Assembly: GCA_021851715.1 (NCBI GenBank)
Contig: JAJZCR010000026.1
Location: 1 to 43,213, forward strand
From: Planctomycetota bacterium
GTDB lineage: Bacteria; Planctomycetota; Phycisphaerae; WQYP01
Direction: 5' to 3'
Length of the DNA: 43,213 nt
Both the position numbers and the translations under genes were made by a program. The notes under the pieces were generated by a model, which saw only the letters and a list, made by a program, of their open reading frames with translations, was not told the origin of the DNA and made no database searches. Position 1 is the first letter of the stretch; every line of letters starts with the position of its first letter. This document shows, piece by piece, positions 16,476 to 24,606 of this stretch.

Positions 16476-17663
16476 CTATGCCACATCGGCAATGCGTATC
16501 CATTGGCGATGCTGGTGGCTTACCATGACCGCTTCCAACACCTCCTGGCAGCGCAGTCCATCTTCAAAATTAGCGTGAAAAACCTGCCGCGGCGCAGCGA
16601 GATTTTCGAGGATGTCATTGGCGGTGTTGATAAACGTATGCTCATAACCAATGACATGCCCGGCCGGCCAGTATTTGCCGCTGTAAGGATCCTGCCCGGC
16701 GGAAACGCTGATCCGCCGCCATCCTTTTTCGCGGGCCGGTAGGGTATCATCAAAAAAGTCCAGGTAGCTGAAATCTTCAAAATAAAACCGGATAGCCCCT
16801 TTGTCTCCATTGATTTCAATGCTATTGCCATTGTGGTGACCAGTGGCAAAACGCGTGGCTTCAAAGGTGCCGATGGCGCCGCTCTTGAACCGCGCAAGAA
16901 AAAGCACGGCATCATCCACAGTAACCTTGCCCTTTTTGACCTTTTGGCCGCTGCGCACATGGGCCGTAAGCCCTTCCACCATTTCTCCGATCGGGCGTTC
17001 CTTGATAAAAGTATGCGCCAAGCCGCAGACTTCCTGAAATTCATCACCCAGCAGGAATCGGGCCATATCAATACTATGGGCGCCCAAATCGCCATGGGAA
17101 CCTGATCCGGCGAGGTCGCCGGAAAGCCGCCATACCAGGGGAATATCCGGATTTTTAATCCAATCCTGCAGGTAGACCGCCCGCACGTGAAAAACCTTGC
17201 CGATGCGCCCTTCGGTGACCAACTGGCGGGCAAAGGCCAGGGCCGGCACACGGCGATAATTAAACCACACAAAATTTGGCACGCCGGCTTTTTTGACCGC
17301 GGCAACCATTTGTTTGGCTTCCAGAAACGTGCGGGCCAACGGCTTTTCGCAGCAAACCGCTTTGCCCGCAGCGATGGCGGCCAAAGCAACTTCCGCATGG
17401 GCGTTATTGGGAACCGTGATGTCCACCAGGTTTATTTCCGGATCGGAAACGACGCGGCGATAATCGGTGGCCACATTTTTCCAGCCCCAGCGATCCGCCG
17501 TCTGGAGGGCCTTGGCGTGGTTACGGCCACAGATGGTGTGCATGACGGGGTGCACCGGGGGATCGAAAAAATGCGGCACTTGAAGCCACGCATTGCTATG
17601 GGCTTTGCCCATGAACTGATAGCCTATCATCCCCACATTAATCGTTCGCCGTTTATCAGCCAT
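16476..17663 (-). CDS. Gfo/Idh/MocA family oxidoreductase
   Basis: 395 aa NAD(P)-dependent oxidoreductase. The Rossmann fold starts at INVGMIGYQFMGKAHSNAWL, then WKNVATDYRRVVSDPEINLVDI and the family motif CEKPLA (at AVCCEKPLARTFLEAKQM), which carries the conserved catalytic-site Lys. The C-terminal domain contains GSGSHGDLGAHSIDMARFLLG, where the family's conserved Asp and His lie, and later GYEHTFINTANDIL. Family members act on sugars, inositols or biliverdin. The overall pattern resembles the many inositol- or sugar-dehydrogenase-like paralogues of planctomycetes. It is upstream of, and close to, an MFS transporter. The substrate is unknown. Confidence 0.9.
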   Translation of the reverse strand: MADKRRTINVGMIGYQFMGKAHSNAWLQVPHFFDPPVHPVMHTICGRNHAKALQTADRWGWKNVATDYRRVVSDPEINLVDITVPNNAHAEVALAAIAAGKAVCCEKPLARTFLEAKQMVAAVKKAGVPNFVWFNYRRVPALAFARQLVTEGRIGKVFHVRAVYLQDWIKNPDIPLVWRLSGDLAGSGSHGDLGAHSIDMARFLLGDEFQEVCGLAHTFIKERPIGEMVEGLTAHVRSGQKVKKGKVTVDDAVLFLARFKSGAIGTFEATRFATGHHNGNSIEINGDKGAIRFYFEDFSYLDFFDDTLPAREKGWRRISVSAGQDPYSGKYWPAGHVIGYEHTFINTANDILENLAAPRQVFHANFEDGLRCQEVLEAVMVSHQHRQWIRIADVA

Positions 17664-18014
17664 TATTTAAATCCTCGCCTTTGGCCGGCCCATCCATAAG
17701 TAGCTGAAGAGTAAACCGATGGTGCAGCCGACTGGAACGGATTTTATCCGCTTGTATTCCCCAGCGTCAATGGAGAAGCGTTGTTCAAATGATTTCATTT
17801 TTTCGTCTTTTTTTTATTGAACCGTGAAATAAAGGCTGATATAAGAAGTAAATTAAGAGACGCACGAGGGGCAGGGGTGATTTAGATTGCGCCCGCCAAT
17901 CGAGCCTGCGTCGCTATTGGCACATAATTTGGGCCTTTTGGCGTTGGTATTTGCAGGCCAAACTCGAGCCGTTGTGACCAAGCGGCTGGGGCAGGGTGCC
18001 TGGAGAAAGGTAAA
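17664..18014. other. divergent intergenic region
   Basis: About 350 bp between the leftward oxidoreductase and the rightward PAS-LOV-GGDEF-EAL gene. Roughly 17790-17860 is clearly AT-rich (runs of T and A) against a GC-rich background. No reading frame, tRNA or convincing hairpin terminator was found. Promoters for both genes presumably lie here, but I could not pick convincing -35/-10 pairs. Confidence 0.5.
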
Positions 18015-20093
18015 ATGATGCAAAGAGTCCCTATCGACGACCATGCTTTTCGGCAATTTTTTGATTTCAGCCCGACGGTGGCGCTGGTGGTAGACCTTGC
18101 GGATGGTCACATTGTGGCGGCTAACGCGGCAGCAACAACCTTTTATGGATGGTCTCACGAGCAGCTACTTTCCATGACGATGTCCCAAATCAACACCATG
18201 CCGCCGGAGGGCATGGCTAAACTGCTCGCCCATCTGAACCAGAATGACAGCGGAATTTTTTATTTTCAGCACCGGCTGGCCTTTGGTGAAATCGTCAATG
18301 TGGAATCTTCCAACACCGCCATGCTGGTCAACGGACAGCGATTATGCCTGGTTATCGTGCATGATCTCACGGATCAAAAGCAGGCGGAAGAATCTCTTTC
18401 GCTGGCCCGGCGGGCGATGGACGCGTCCGCGACGGGCCTGACCATTGCTGATGGCCGCGATCCGGATTTGCCGCTGATTTATGCCAATCCCGCTTTTCTG
18501 CAAATGACCGGCTACACACGCGAGGAGGTGCATGGCCGCAATTGCCGCTTCCTGCAAAATGATGACCGCAACCAGCCGGAACTGGCAACTTTGCGCGCGG
18601 CCCTGCAAGCGAACAAGCCCTGCGAAGTGGTATTGCGCAATTACCGCAAGGATGGCCGCGCATTCTGGAACGAGATCACCATTGCCCCCGTCTTCGATGC
18701 AGCCGGCATTATTACCCATTACATCGGAACACAGAAAGACATCTCGGATCGCAAAGCCGCCGAAGCTCACGTGGAACGACTGGCCTATTTTGATTCGCTT
18801 ACCGAGTTACCCAACCGCCGCTTGTTTTTAGATCGACTGGCCAACAACCTGGCTTTGTCCAACCGAAACAACGCCCACGGAGTCGTAGCGGTACTGGATC
18901 TGGACAATTTTAAAAACCTTAATGATGCGGAAGGTTCTGAAACCGGAGACCTTCTGCTACGAGAGATTGCAGTGCGGCTGCAACGCTGCCTGCGCGAAGG
19001 CGACACCGCATCCAGGCTGAATGGAGATGAATTCGCCATTTTGCTGGCTAATTTGTCTGTGGATGCGGCCGCGGCGGCGCAGCTTGGGCGGGTTATTGTG
19101 GAACGCATCGGCACATCGATTGGAGCACCGCTTACGCTGGGCTCCATCAAGCATCAGATAACCACCAGCATAGGTGCGGTGGTATTTCCGACCGGCAAGG
19201 AATCACCTGCGGATATTTTGCAAAAAGCGGATACCGCCGTCCACCGGGCCAAGGCCGCCGGCAAAAATACGTTTTGCTACTTTGAACCGGCCATGCAGGA
19301 GCACGTGCAGCGCCGTCTGATGATGGAGCGCGATCTGCGCATCGCTGTAGAATCGGGGGAATTGCGCATGTTTCTTCAGCCGCAAGTTCTTGAAAACGGC
19401 ACCATGGTGGGGGCGGAAGCCCTCATCCGATGGCAACACCCAATCAGAGGCCTGGTGCCGCCATTGGATTTTATCCCCGTTGCGGAAGAAGCCAGTTTGA
19501 TCGTGGCCATTGGCGAATGGATTTGCCGACAGGCCTGCCGGACGGTGAAGCGTCTGGAGGCCACGCACGATCAACTGCGCATCGCGATTAATGTCAGTCC
19601 GCGCCAATTCCGCACGGCTGATTTTTCCGCGCGTATGGCAAAGATCATGCAGGAGGTGGACATCAAGCCGCACCAGATCGCCATGGAAGTGACGGAAGCG
19701 GTGTTTTTTGACAATCTCAGCCACGCAGTGGCCACGATGAACCATCTAAAAAGTTTGGGCGTGCGGTGGTCTTTGGATGATTTCGGTACCGGCTATTCGT
19801 CGCTTTCCTACCTGCAAAAATTGCCGATCACAGAACTTAAGATCGACCGCTCCTTTGTTAAAGACGCCCCGACCAACCCGAACGACGCCGCCGTGGTGGA
19901 AGCTATTTTAGCCGTAGCCCGCCAGCGAAAACTTGATGTTGTCGCGGAGGGTGTGGAAACTGTTAAGCATGTAGATTTTCTGAAATCCCGCGGTTGTCGG
20001 ATCTTCCAAGGATACTATTTCGGCCGCCCCGTTCCTGTGGAGGAATTTGTCGCAGCCATGGAAACACCTCGGATACATCCGCCAGCCAACTGA
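18015..20093 (+). CDS. PAS-LOV-GGDEF-EAL protein, putative blue-light-regulated c-di-GMP enzyme
   Basis: 692 aa, apparently cytoplasmic (no membrane segment seen). A first PAS domain occupies about residues 10-120. The second (about 135-250) is a LOV domain: GRNCRFLQ carries the photoactive Cys that forms the flavin adduct, and the flavin-contact residues are present in LRNYRKDGRAFWNE and YIGTQKDIS. The GGDEF domain (about 255-425) has FDSLTELPNRRLF and an RxxD inhibitory site (REGD) five residues before NGDEF, so the first Gly of GGDEF is Asn. The EAL domain (about 435-685) is intact: EALIRW, INVSPRQF, EVTEAVFF, DDFGTGYSS, KIDRSFV, AEGVET, FQGYYFG. Expected action is c-di-GMP hydrolysis, with cyclase activity uncertain, under light control. 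AAAGG precedes the ATG pair at 18015/18018. Confidence 0.9.
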   Translation: MMQRVPIDDHAFRQFFDFSPTVALVVDLADGHIVAANAAATTFYGWSHEQLLSMTMSQINTMPPEGMAKLLAHLNQNDSGIFYFQHRLAFGEIVNVESSNTAMLVNGQRLCLVIVHDLTDQKQAEESLSLARRAMDASATGLTIADGRDPDLPLIYANPAFLQMTGYTREEVHGRNCRFLQNDDRNQPELATLRAALQANKPCEVVLRNYRKDGRAFWNEITIAPVFDAAGIITHYIGTQKDISDRKAAEAHVERLAYFDSLTELPNRRLFLDRLANNLALSNRNNAHGVVAVLDLDNFKNLNDAEGSETGDLLLREIAVRLQRCLREGDTASRLNGDEFAILLANLSVDAAAAAQLGRVIVERIGTSIGAPLTLGSIKHQITTSIGAVVFPTGKESPADILQKADTAVHRAKAAGKNTFCYFEPAMQEHVQRRLMMERDLRIAVESGELRMFLQPQVLENGTMVGAEALIRWQHPIRGLVPPLDFIPVAEEASLIVAIGEWICRQACRTVKRLEATHDQLRIAINVSPRQFRTADFSARMAKIMQEVDIKPHQIAMEVTEAVFFDNLSHAVATMNHLKSLGVRWSLDDFGTGYSSLSYLQKLPITELKIDRSFVKDAPTNPNDAAVVEAILAVARQRKLDVVAEGVETVKHVDFLKSRGCRIFQGYYFGRPVPVEEFVAAMETPRIHPPAN

Positions 20094-20241
20094 ATGCCCT
20101 TGCCGGCAGCGAGGACCGTGCCACCATTGAGGCATCCGGAACGGTTGGGCTGTTGGCGTCGCAGGTGGGCTGAGTCTCCGGGGGCACACTGCAGCAGTAA
20201 ACCAAGATGCCGGGGTGACGGCAGCAGCTTTTTTTAATTCC

Positions 20242-20250
20242 TGATAAAAT
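20242..20250 (+). promoter_or_regulatory. extended -10 element close to a start codon
   Basis: TGATAAAAT at 20242-20250 fits an extended -10 (TG-N-TAAAAT) and ends six bases before the ATG at 20257. No Shine-Dalgarno sequence fits between them. Transcription from it would begin at or beside the ATG, suggesting a leaderless mRNA for the RibBA-like gene. A T-run at 20229-20235 just upstream follows a weak TGCCG/CGGCA hairpin, which may end the preceding transcript. Confidence 0.45.
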
Positions 20251-20256
20251 ACCCGC

Positions 20257-21501
20257 ATGGCAGAACCTTTACCCGGTACCGAATCTTCCGCCGCACCGCA
20301 TCTCTTCGCCCCTGTTGCGGAGGTGCTTAAAGCATTGGCTGCGGGAAAAATGGTGGTTTTGGTAGATGATGAAGACCGCGAAAATGAAGGTGACCTGGTG
20401 TGCGCGGCCGAGTTTATCACGCCGCAAATCATCAACTTCATGCTGCGCGAAGCCCGGGGCGTGTTGTGCGCCGCCCTTACCCCGAAAGATTGCCAGCGCC
20501 TTGCCCTGTATCCCCAGGCTATTTATAACACCGCCCCGCTGGGGACGGCGTTTACGGTGAGTGTAGATGCCCACCGCCGCTTTGGCATTACGACCGGGGT
20601 TTCCGCCGCGGAACGGGCCAAGACCATCGCCGTGCTGATTGATCCCAAAGCTTCGCCCGACGATTTATGCCGGCCCGGGCATATTAACCCCTTGCGCGCG
20701 CGACCCGGTGGTGTTCTTGAGCGCGCCGGCCAGACGGAAGGTTCCGTCGATCTGGCCCGGCTGGCCGGCCTTTATCCGGCCGGCGTTATCATTGAAATCA
20801 TGGCCGAAGACGGCAGCATGGCGCGCCGGCCACAACTGGAAACCTTCTGCCGGCGGCACAATCTGCTGATGTGTTCCATCGCAGACCTGATCGCGTACCG
20901 CCTGCAGCAGGAAAGCCTGGTCAAACGCATCGCGTCGCAACCACTGGCCACGCGCTTTGGCGAGTTTACTTTGCATGTGTACGAAATGGTGAACGACCCG
21001 CTGGTGCATCTGGCCCTGTGCTGCGGCGGTGTAGGAGACCTGGACCCGATTCGGCGGCAATCCATTCCCCAATCAGATCCCGTGCTGGTGCGGATGCACT
21101 CGGAACATCTGCTGGGAGATGTCTTCGGGGCCAGCTTCACGGCCAGCGGAAGTGAACTGCACATGTCGCTGCAAATGATTCAGGCGGCCCGCAAGGGTGC
21201 GGTGGTTTATCTGCGACAGGAATCCCGCGGCCTGGCCCTGTTATCCCGCCTGGCGGAACTGCGCCAACTGCAGGGTTCGGCCAACTCCGTGATGGACTCT
21301 TTGCCCGCGGCTTTCACCGAGGTGAGTCACAGTACCCGCCAGGATTTCGGCATCGGCGCCCAAATTCTGCGGGACCTGGGTCTGACGCAGTTGCGCATTC
21401 TCACTAATCGCCCCAAAAAACTCTACGGATTGGAAGGCTTCGGCCTAACTGTGGTCGAACAGTTGCCCATACCTCTGCCTCCTGATGGCGCACCGGAGTA
21501 A
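20257..21501 (+). CDS. RibBA-like protein with degenerate active sites
   Basis: 414 aa with the two-domain layout of RibBA: 3,4-dihydroxy-2-butanone-4-phosphate synthase (about 15-215) and GTP cyclohydrolase II (about 220-410), the two entry steps of riboflavin synthesis. The first domain has DDEDRENEGDL, FGITTGVSA and RPGHINPLRARPGGVL, but the usual G-H-T-E, whose His binds metal, reads GQTEGSVDL. The second domain reads HSEHLLGDVFGASFTASGSE where active enzymes have SEC...CDCG, so all three zinc cysteines are replaced, and RQEGRG has become RQESRG. The second domain is therefore probably catalytically dead, as in RibBX-type hybrids. The first may be impaired. It could be a paralogue with a regulatory or moonlighting role. 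No FMN riboswitch was seen upstream. Confidence 0.85.
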   Translation: MAEPLPGTESSAAPHLFAPVAEVLKALAAGKMVVLVDDEDRENEGDLVCAAEFITPQIINFMLREARGVLCAALTPKDCQRLALYPQAIYNTAPLGTAFTVSVDAHRRFGITTGVSAAERAKTIAVLIDPKASPDDLCRPGHINPLRARPGGVLERAGQTEGSVDLARLAGLYPAGVIIEIMAEDGSMARRPQLETFCRRHNLLMCSIADLIAYRLQQESLVKRIASQPLATRFGEFTLHVYEMVNDPLVHLALCCGGVGDLDPIRRQSIPQSDPVLVRMHSEHLLGDVFGASFTASGSELHMSLQMIQAARKGAVVYLRQESRGLALLSRLAELRQLQGSANSVMDSLPAAFTEVSHSTRQDFGIGAQILRDLGLTQLRILTNRPKKLYGLEGFGLTVVEQLPIPLPPDGAPE

Positions 21502-21516
21502 CGTCCGGCAAATTGA

Positions 21517-22089
21517 TCAGTACTCTTCGCCTTCATTGCGCAAAGCCAATGGCTTACCGAGCAGTTCAGTGAGAATAAACGCACTACGTAAATACCGCCG
21601 GTCTTTGAGCATGGCCGAGGCAATTGCGGCGGGAGCAGTTACAGGCTTAGTCGGCTTAGCTCCAGCCGGCCCCTGCACGGACGAGGCCGCCGCCCCGCCG
21701 GTCGCGGGCTCTGCCCCACCGGCAACCGGCTTGGCACCACCCGGTTTCCTTTCCGGCGAACGGGTAGCCGGGCGCTGTCGCCCTTGAGCTACCGCCGATT
21801 GCCCTGCACGGACCGCAGGTGAAGGGCGGCTGGCAGATGAAGGTGCGGGAAACGGCACGGTACGCACCCCCGACGGCGACGTCTGCCGCGGCTGCTGGTA
21901 ACTGGTTGGCCTGGCGGCAGGCGTTGGGCGACCGGTTGGCTGACCGGTCGCCGGCGAGGGACGAAGGGTAGATGCAGCCTGCGCCGCAGCCCGCCGGCGT
22001 GCCTGTTCCTGCGCCAATTGCTGGATGGACATGCGACCGGAAAGAATCTGCCGTGCCAACTGTTCTGGATCTGAAGGTAATTCAGCCAT
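21517..22089 (-). CDS. Pro/Ala-rich hypothetical protein downstream of floA
   Basis: 190 aa, not recognised. Residues 1-40 form a charged helix (PEQLARQILSGRMSIQQLAQ) ending in an Arg/Ala run. Residues ~40-150 are disordered-looking, dominated by Pro, Ala, Thr, Gly and Arg. The C-terminus (RRYLRSAFILTELLGKPLAL) looks like a second conserved helix. Such a layout, two short conserved ends joined by a flexible linker, suits a tethering or adaptor protein. It starts 42 bp after floA on the same strand with GGAAAGGG upstream of its ATG, so it probably shares the floA transcript and may work with FloA at the membrane. That is inference from position. Confidence 0.6.
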   Translation of the reverse strand: MAELPSDPEQLARQILSGRMSIQQLAQEQARRRAAAQAASTLRPSPATGQPTGRPTPAARPTSYQQPRQTSPSGVRTVPFPAPSSASRPSPAVRAGQSAVAQGRQRPATRSPERKPGGAKPVAGGAEPATGGAAASSVQGPAGAKPTKPVTAPAAIASAMLKDRRYLRSAFILTELLGKPLALRNEGEEY

Positions 22090-22131
22090 TGGCCTGCCCT
22101 TTCCAATTTACCTGACAGTTGTCCAAAAGAT

Positions 22132-23235
22132 TTATGCCGCCCCGGAATTGCCCGTACTTGAATCCGGCGCGGGCTTGCCGATGGCATCACGCATGGAAGT
22201 ATCCGCCTGAATATTTTTCATGCGGTAATAATCCATAATGCCCAGATGACCGCTGCGAAATGCATCGGCCATGGCCAAGGGAATCTGGGCTTCCGCTTCA
22301 ATCACCTTGGCTCGATTCAACTGGGCCAGTGCGCGGTTTTCCTGATCCTGGGCGACAGCCATCGCCCGGCGTTTTTCGGCTTCGGCCTGAAAAATCTGCT
22401 TATTGGCTTCGGCCTGCCTGGTTTGCAATTCCGCACCCACGTTGTTCCCCACATCCATATCCGCGATATCGATGGAAAGAATCTGAAAGGCCGTACCCGC
22501 GTCGAGTCCGTTGGCCAAGACGGCCTTGCTGATCATGTCCGGACTTTCCAGCACATGTTTGTACGTATCTGCAGATCCGATAGCCGCCACAATACCCTGA
22601 CCCACACGGGCCACCACGGTTTCTTCGCCGGCACCGCTGACCAATTGCTTCATATTGGTCCGTACCGTCACGCGGGCCTTCACCCGAAGCTGAATGCCGT
22701 CCCTGGCCACGCCATCATGGGTTTGCCGGCCACTGTTGGGTCCGGGCACATCAATTACCCGTGGATTGACGCTGGTCTGCACCGCTTCCAGCACGTCGCG
22801 GCCAGCCAGATCAATGGCCGTGGCCATGCCCCACGGCAGGTCAATCTGGGCTCGATGAGCGGCAATCATGGCCCGCGATACCCGCGTGACATTGCCACCG
22901 GCCATAAAATGAGCCTGCAATTGGCTGGTGGTTACCTGCAGGCCGGCCTGGACCATCGAAATTTTGGTGGCGGTAATTTCGCGGGCGTTAACTTTGCGCA
23001 GGCGCATACCGATAAGTTCCCACATGCTCACATCGGCGTGTGCGGAAAAGGCCTGCAGCCACAGCGTAAACACCTGGGCAATGGCGATAAAGAACACGAA
23101 CGCCACCACCGCCACCACCGCGATGATGATCCATAATAACGTAGAGCTGTGATCCGCCGCCGCTACCGGCATATCCCGCACCACAGGCTTGAAAACAATA
23201 TCGGCCGCCTGGCCCATGATCGAAACCAATCCCAT
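22132..23235 (-). CDS. floA: flotillin-like protein FloA
   Basis: 367 aa. After a short N-terminus, one hydrophobic hairpin-like membrane segment ([21 protein letters not shown], about residues 32-52) is followed by the FloA/YqfA signature: [15 protein letters not shown], then [32 protein letters not shown] and [16 protein letters not shown]. The tail carries the coiled-coil-forming [20 protein letters not shown] typical of flotillins. FloA scaffolds functional membrane microdomains. The protein is slightly longer than Bacillus FloA (about 331 aa) because of its ends. The Shine-Dalgarno GGAAAGGGG precedes the ATG at 23235. The Pro/Ala-rich gene follows in the same direction. Confidence 0.92.
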   Translation of the reverse strand: MGLVSIMGQAADIVFKPVVRDMPVAAADHSSTLLWIIIAVVAVVAFVFFIAIAQVFTLWLQAFSAHADVSMWELIGMRLRKVNAREITATKISMVQAGLQVTTSQLQAHFMAGGNVTRVSRAMIAAHRAQIDLPWGMATAIDLAGRDVLEAVQTSVNPRVIDVPGPNSGRQTHDGVARDGIQLRVKARVTVRTNMKQLVSGAGEETVVARVGQGIVAAIGSADTYKHVLESPDMISKAVLANGLDAGTAFQILSIDIADMDVGNNVGAELQTRQAEANKQIFQAEAEKRRAMAVAQDQENRALAQLNRAKVIEAEAQIPLAMADAFRSGHLGIMDYYRMKNIQADTSMRDAIGKPAPDSSTGNSGAA

Positions 23236-23289
23236 GACGTTCCCCTTTCCAAAGTGAAGTTTCTAATTTCGTCGCGCTACCACAATTTT

Positions 23290-23318
23290 ACTTTACGTGT
23301 GAACAGAGTGTGTGTCAA
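23290..23318 (-). promoter_or_regulatory. floA promoter
   Basis: On the minus strand, TTGACA (plus-strand positions 23313-23318) and TAAAGT (23290-23295) are 17 bp apart, giving a perfect -35 and a 4/6 -10. Transcription would start about 45 bp before the floA ATG, leaving room for the GGAAAGGGG ribosome-binding site. It separates floA from the suf operon upstream. Confidence 0.6.
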
Positions 23319-23405
23319 CAGCGAACCATCGAAGTTGCGATGGCGAAAGCAAACATTGCGGCCAAGAGCAGATCCGTCCGACACGACCAATGCGGCCGGT
23401 CACAT

Positions 23406-24125
23406 TTACATAAGTCCCAACGCCAATTGCGCTTCTTCCGACATGCGATCCTTGCTCCACGGCGGATCCCACACCAGGTTAACTTTCGCCCCCTTCACGG
23501 CTTCAATGGTTTCCACCGCCGCGGCCACCGTCGGCGGCATGGAACCCGCCACCGGACAGCCGGGGGCCGTCAGGGTCATATCGATGACCACTTCACGTTC
23601 TGGCAAAATGGTTATTCTATAAATCAGCCCCAAATCATAGATGTTGACGGGAATTTCGGGATCAAAAATGGTGCGCAGTTTTTCGATAATTTCCGCCTCC
23701 AGCACTTTATCATGCAGGCCGGAAAATTCAGGTGACGGGGCCGCCCTGGGCACATCTGCCGACGCTTCGCCATTCACGACAGGTGACGCGGCACCGGCGG
23801 AACCTTCCGTCGCGGGCTTGACGGGCAATCGTGTGGCATGCGGATTTTTAAAGGTAAAGCCCCGCCCACCCTGTTCATCCTTAAAGTCAATTTCCGTACC
23901 ATCCAGACTCGGAAAACTGGTTGGGTCGCACACGATCTTGATATCGTGCGAAACACCCGTCACATCATCATCAACGGAAACCTCCGTCAGATCCAGAATA
24001 TAGTTAAACCCGTGCATATTGCGGCCCTTGATGCCCACGCGCAACACCACTTTGCCGGACATAGCCTGATCTTTGATGATGGCTTTAATTTCCTGCGCGG
24101 CCCGCTCGGTTACTGTTACTGCCAT
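23406..24125 (-). CDS. fused A-type-carrier-like / SufT-like (DUF59) Fe-S assembly protein
   Basis: 239 aa. Residues ~1-100 follow the SufA/IscA/HesB fold (MAVTVTERAAQEIKAIIK, VVLRVGIKGRN, DGTEIDF, GFTFKNPHAT). The three cysteines that bind the cluster are missing: G-G-C-S-G is GRNMHG and the C-terminal C-G-C is replaced by RLPVKP. After a ~35-residue Pro/Ala linker, residues ~135-239 form a DUF59/MIP18/SufT domain: DPEIPVNIYDLGLIY and MTLTAPGCPVA, with its conserved Cys present, and NLVWDPPWSKDRMS. It is the last gene of the suf operon, 28 bp after sufU, so it probably helps cluster maturation or transfer. The ATG at 24125 starts the conserved part. A TTG at 24152 is also in frame. Confidence 0.85.
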   Translation of the reverse strand: MAVTVTERAAQEIKAIIKDQAMSGKVVLRVGIKGRNMHGFNYILDLTEVSVDDDVTGVSHDIKIVCDPTSFPSLDGTEIDFKDEQGGRGFTFKNPHATRLPVKPATEGSAGAASPVVNGEASADVPRAAPSPEFSGLHDKVLEAEIIEKLRTIFDPEIPVNIYDLGLIYRITILPEREVVIDMTLTAPGCPVAGSMPPTVAAAVETIEAVKGAKVNLVWDPPWSKDRMSEEAQLALGLM

Positions 24126-24153
24126 GGATAATTCCAATCCCTGAAAATTCAAT

Positions 24154-24606
24154 CTATTCTGTTTTTACCGGTTCAGCACTGCCCTTGAGGGCCGCCTGCA
24201 ACGTGTGCCAGGCCAGCGTGGCACATTTCACCCGCACCGGAAATTCCCGCACACCGCCAAATACCGCCAGTTTTCCCAGCAATTCTTCATCTCTATCCGC
24301 ATGGTTTCCGGTGGTAAGCAGATCATGAAAGCTCTCAAAAATAGCCTGCACCTCCACCAGCGATCTGCCCTTGAGCGATTCAGTCATCATCGAGGCCGAG
24401 GCCGTAGAAATGGCGCAGCCGGCACCTGTAAAACTCACATCCCGGATCACGCCATCTTCCACCTTCACAAACACTTTCAGCCGATCACCGCAAAGTGGAT
24501 TATGCCCGTCGGCGGTCCGGACGGAATCCGGCATGGCATGGAAATTCCGCGGATTTTTGGCGTGGTCCAGAATTACTTCCTGATAAAGTTCGCGTAAATC
24601 CGACAT
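24154..24606 (-). CDS. sufU: SufU-type Fe-S scaffold / sulfur acceptor
   Basis: 150 aa, the length of Bacillus SufU. Starts MSDLRELYQEVILDHAKNPRNF and carries the three conserved cysteines in NPLCGD, GAGCAIS and VKCATLAW, with the Asp after C-G typical of U-type proteins, plus an extra segment before the third Cys that separates SufU from IscU. In Gram-positive-type SUF systems, SufU takes sulfur from the SufS persulfide and passes it to SufBCD. Its ATG overlaps the sufS stop by one base (TGATG), so the two are translationally coupled. Confidence 0.92.
   Translation of the reverse strand: MSDLRELYQEVILDHAKNPRNFHAMPDSVRTADGHNPLCGDRLKVFVKVEDGVIRDVSFTGAGCAISTASASMMTESLKGRSLVEVQAIFESFHDLLTTGNHADRDEELLGKLAVFGGVREFPVRVKCATLAWHTLQAALKGSAEPVKTE

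Noticed and set aside
20094..20256. FMN riboswitch upstream of the RibBA-like gene
   Set aside because: The conserved FMN-element boxes could not be found, and the -10 element next to the ATG leaves no room for a leader.
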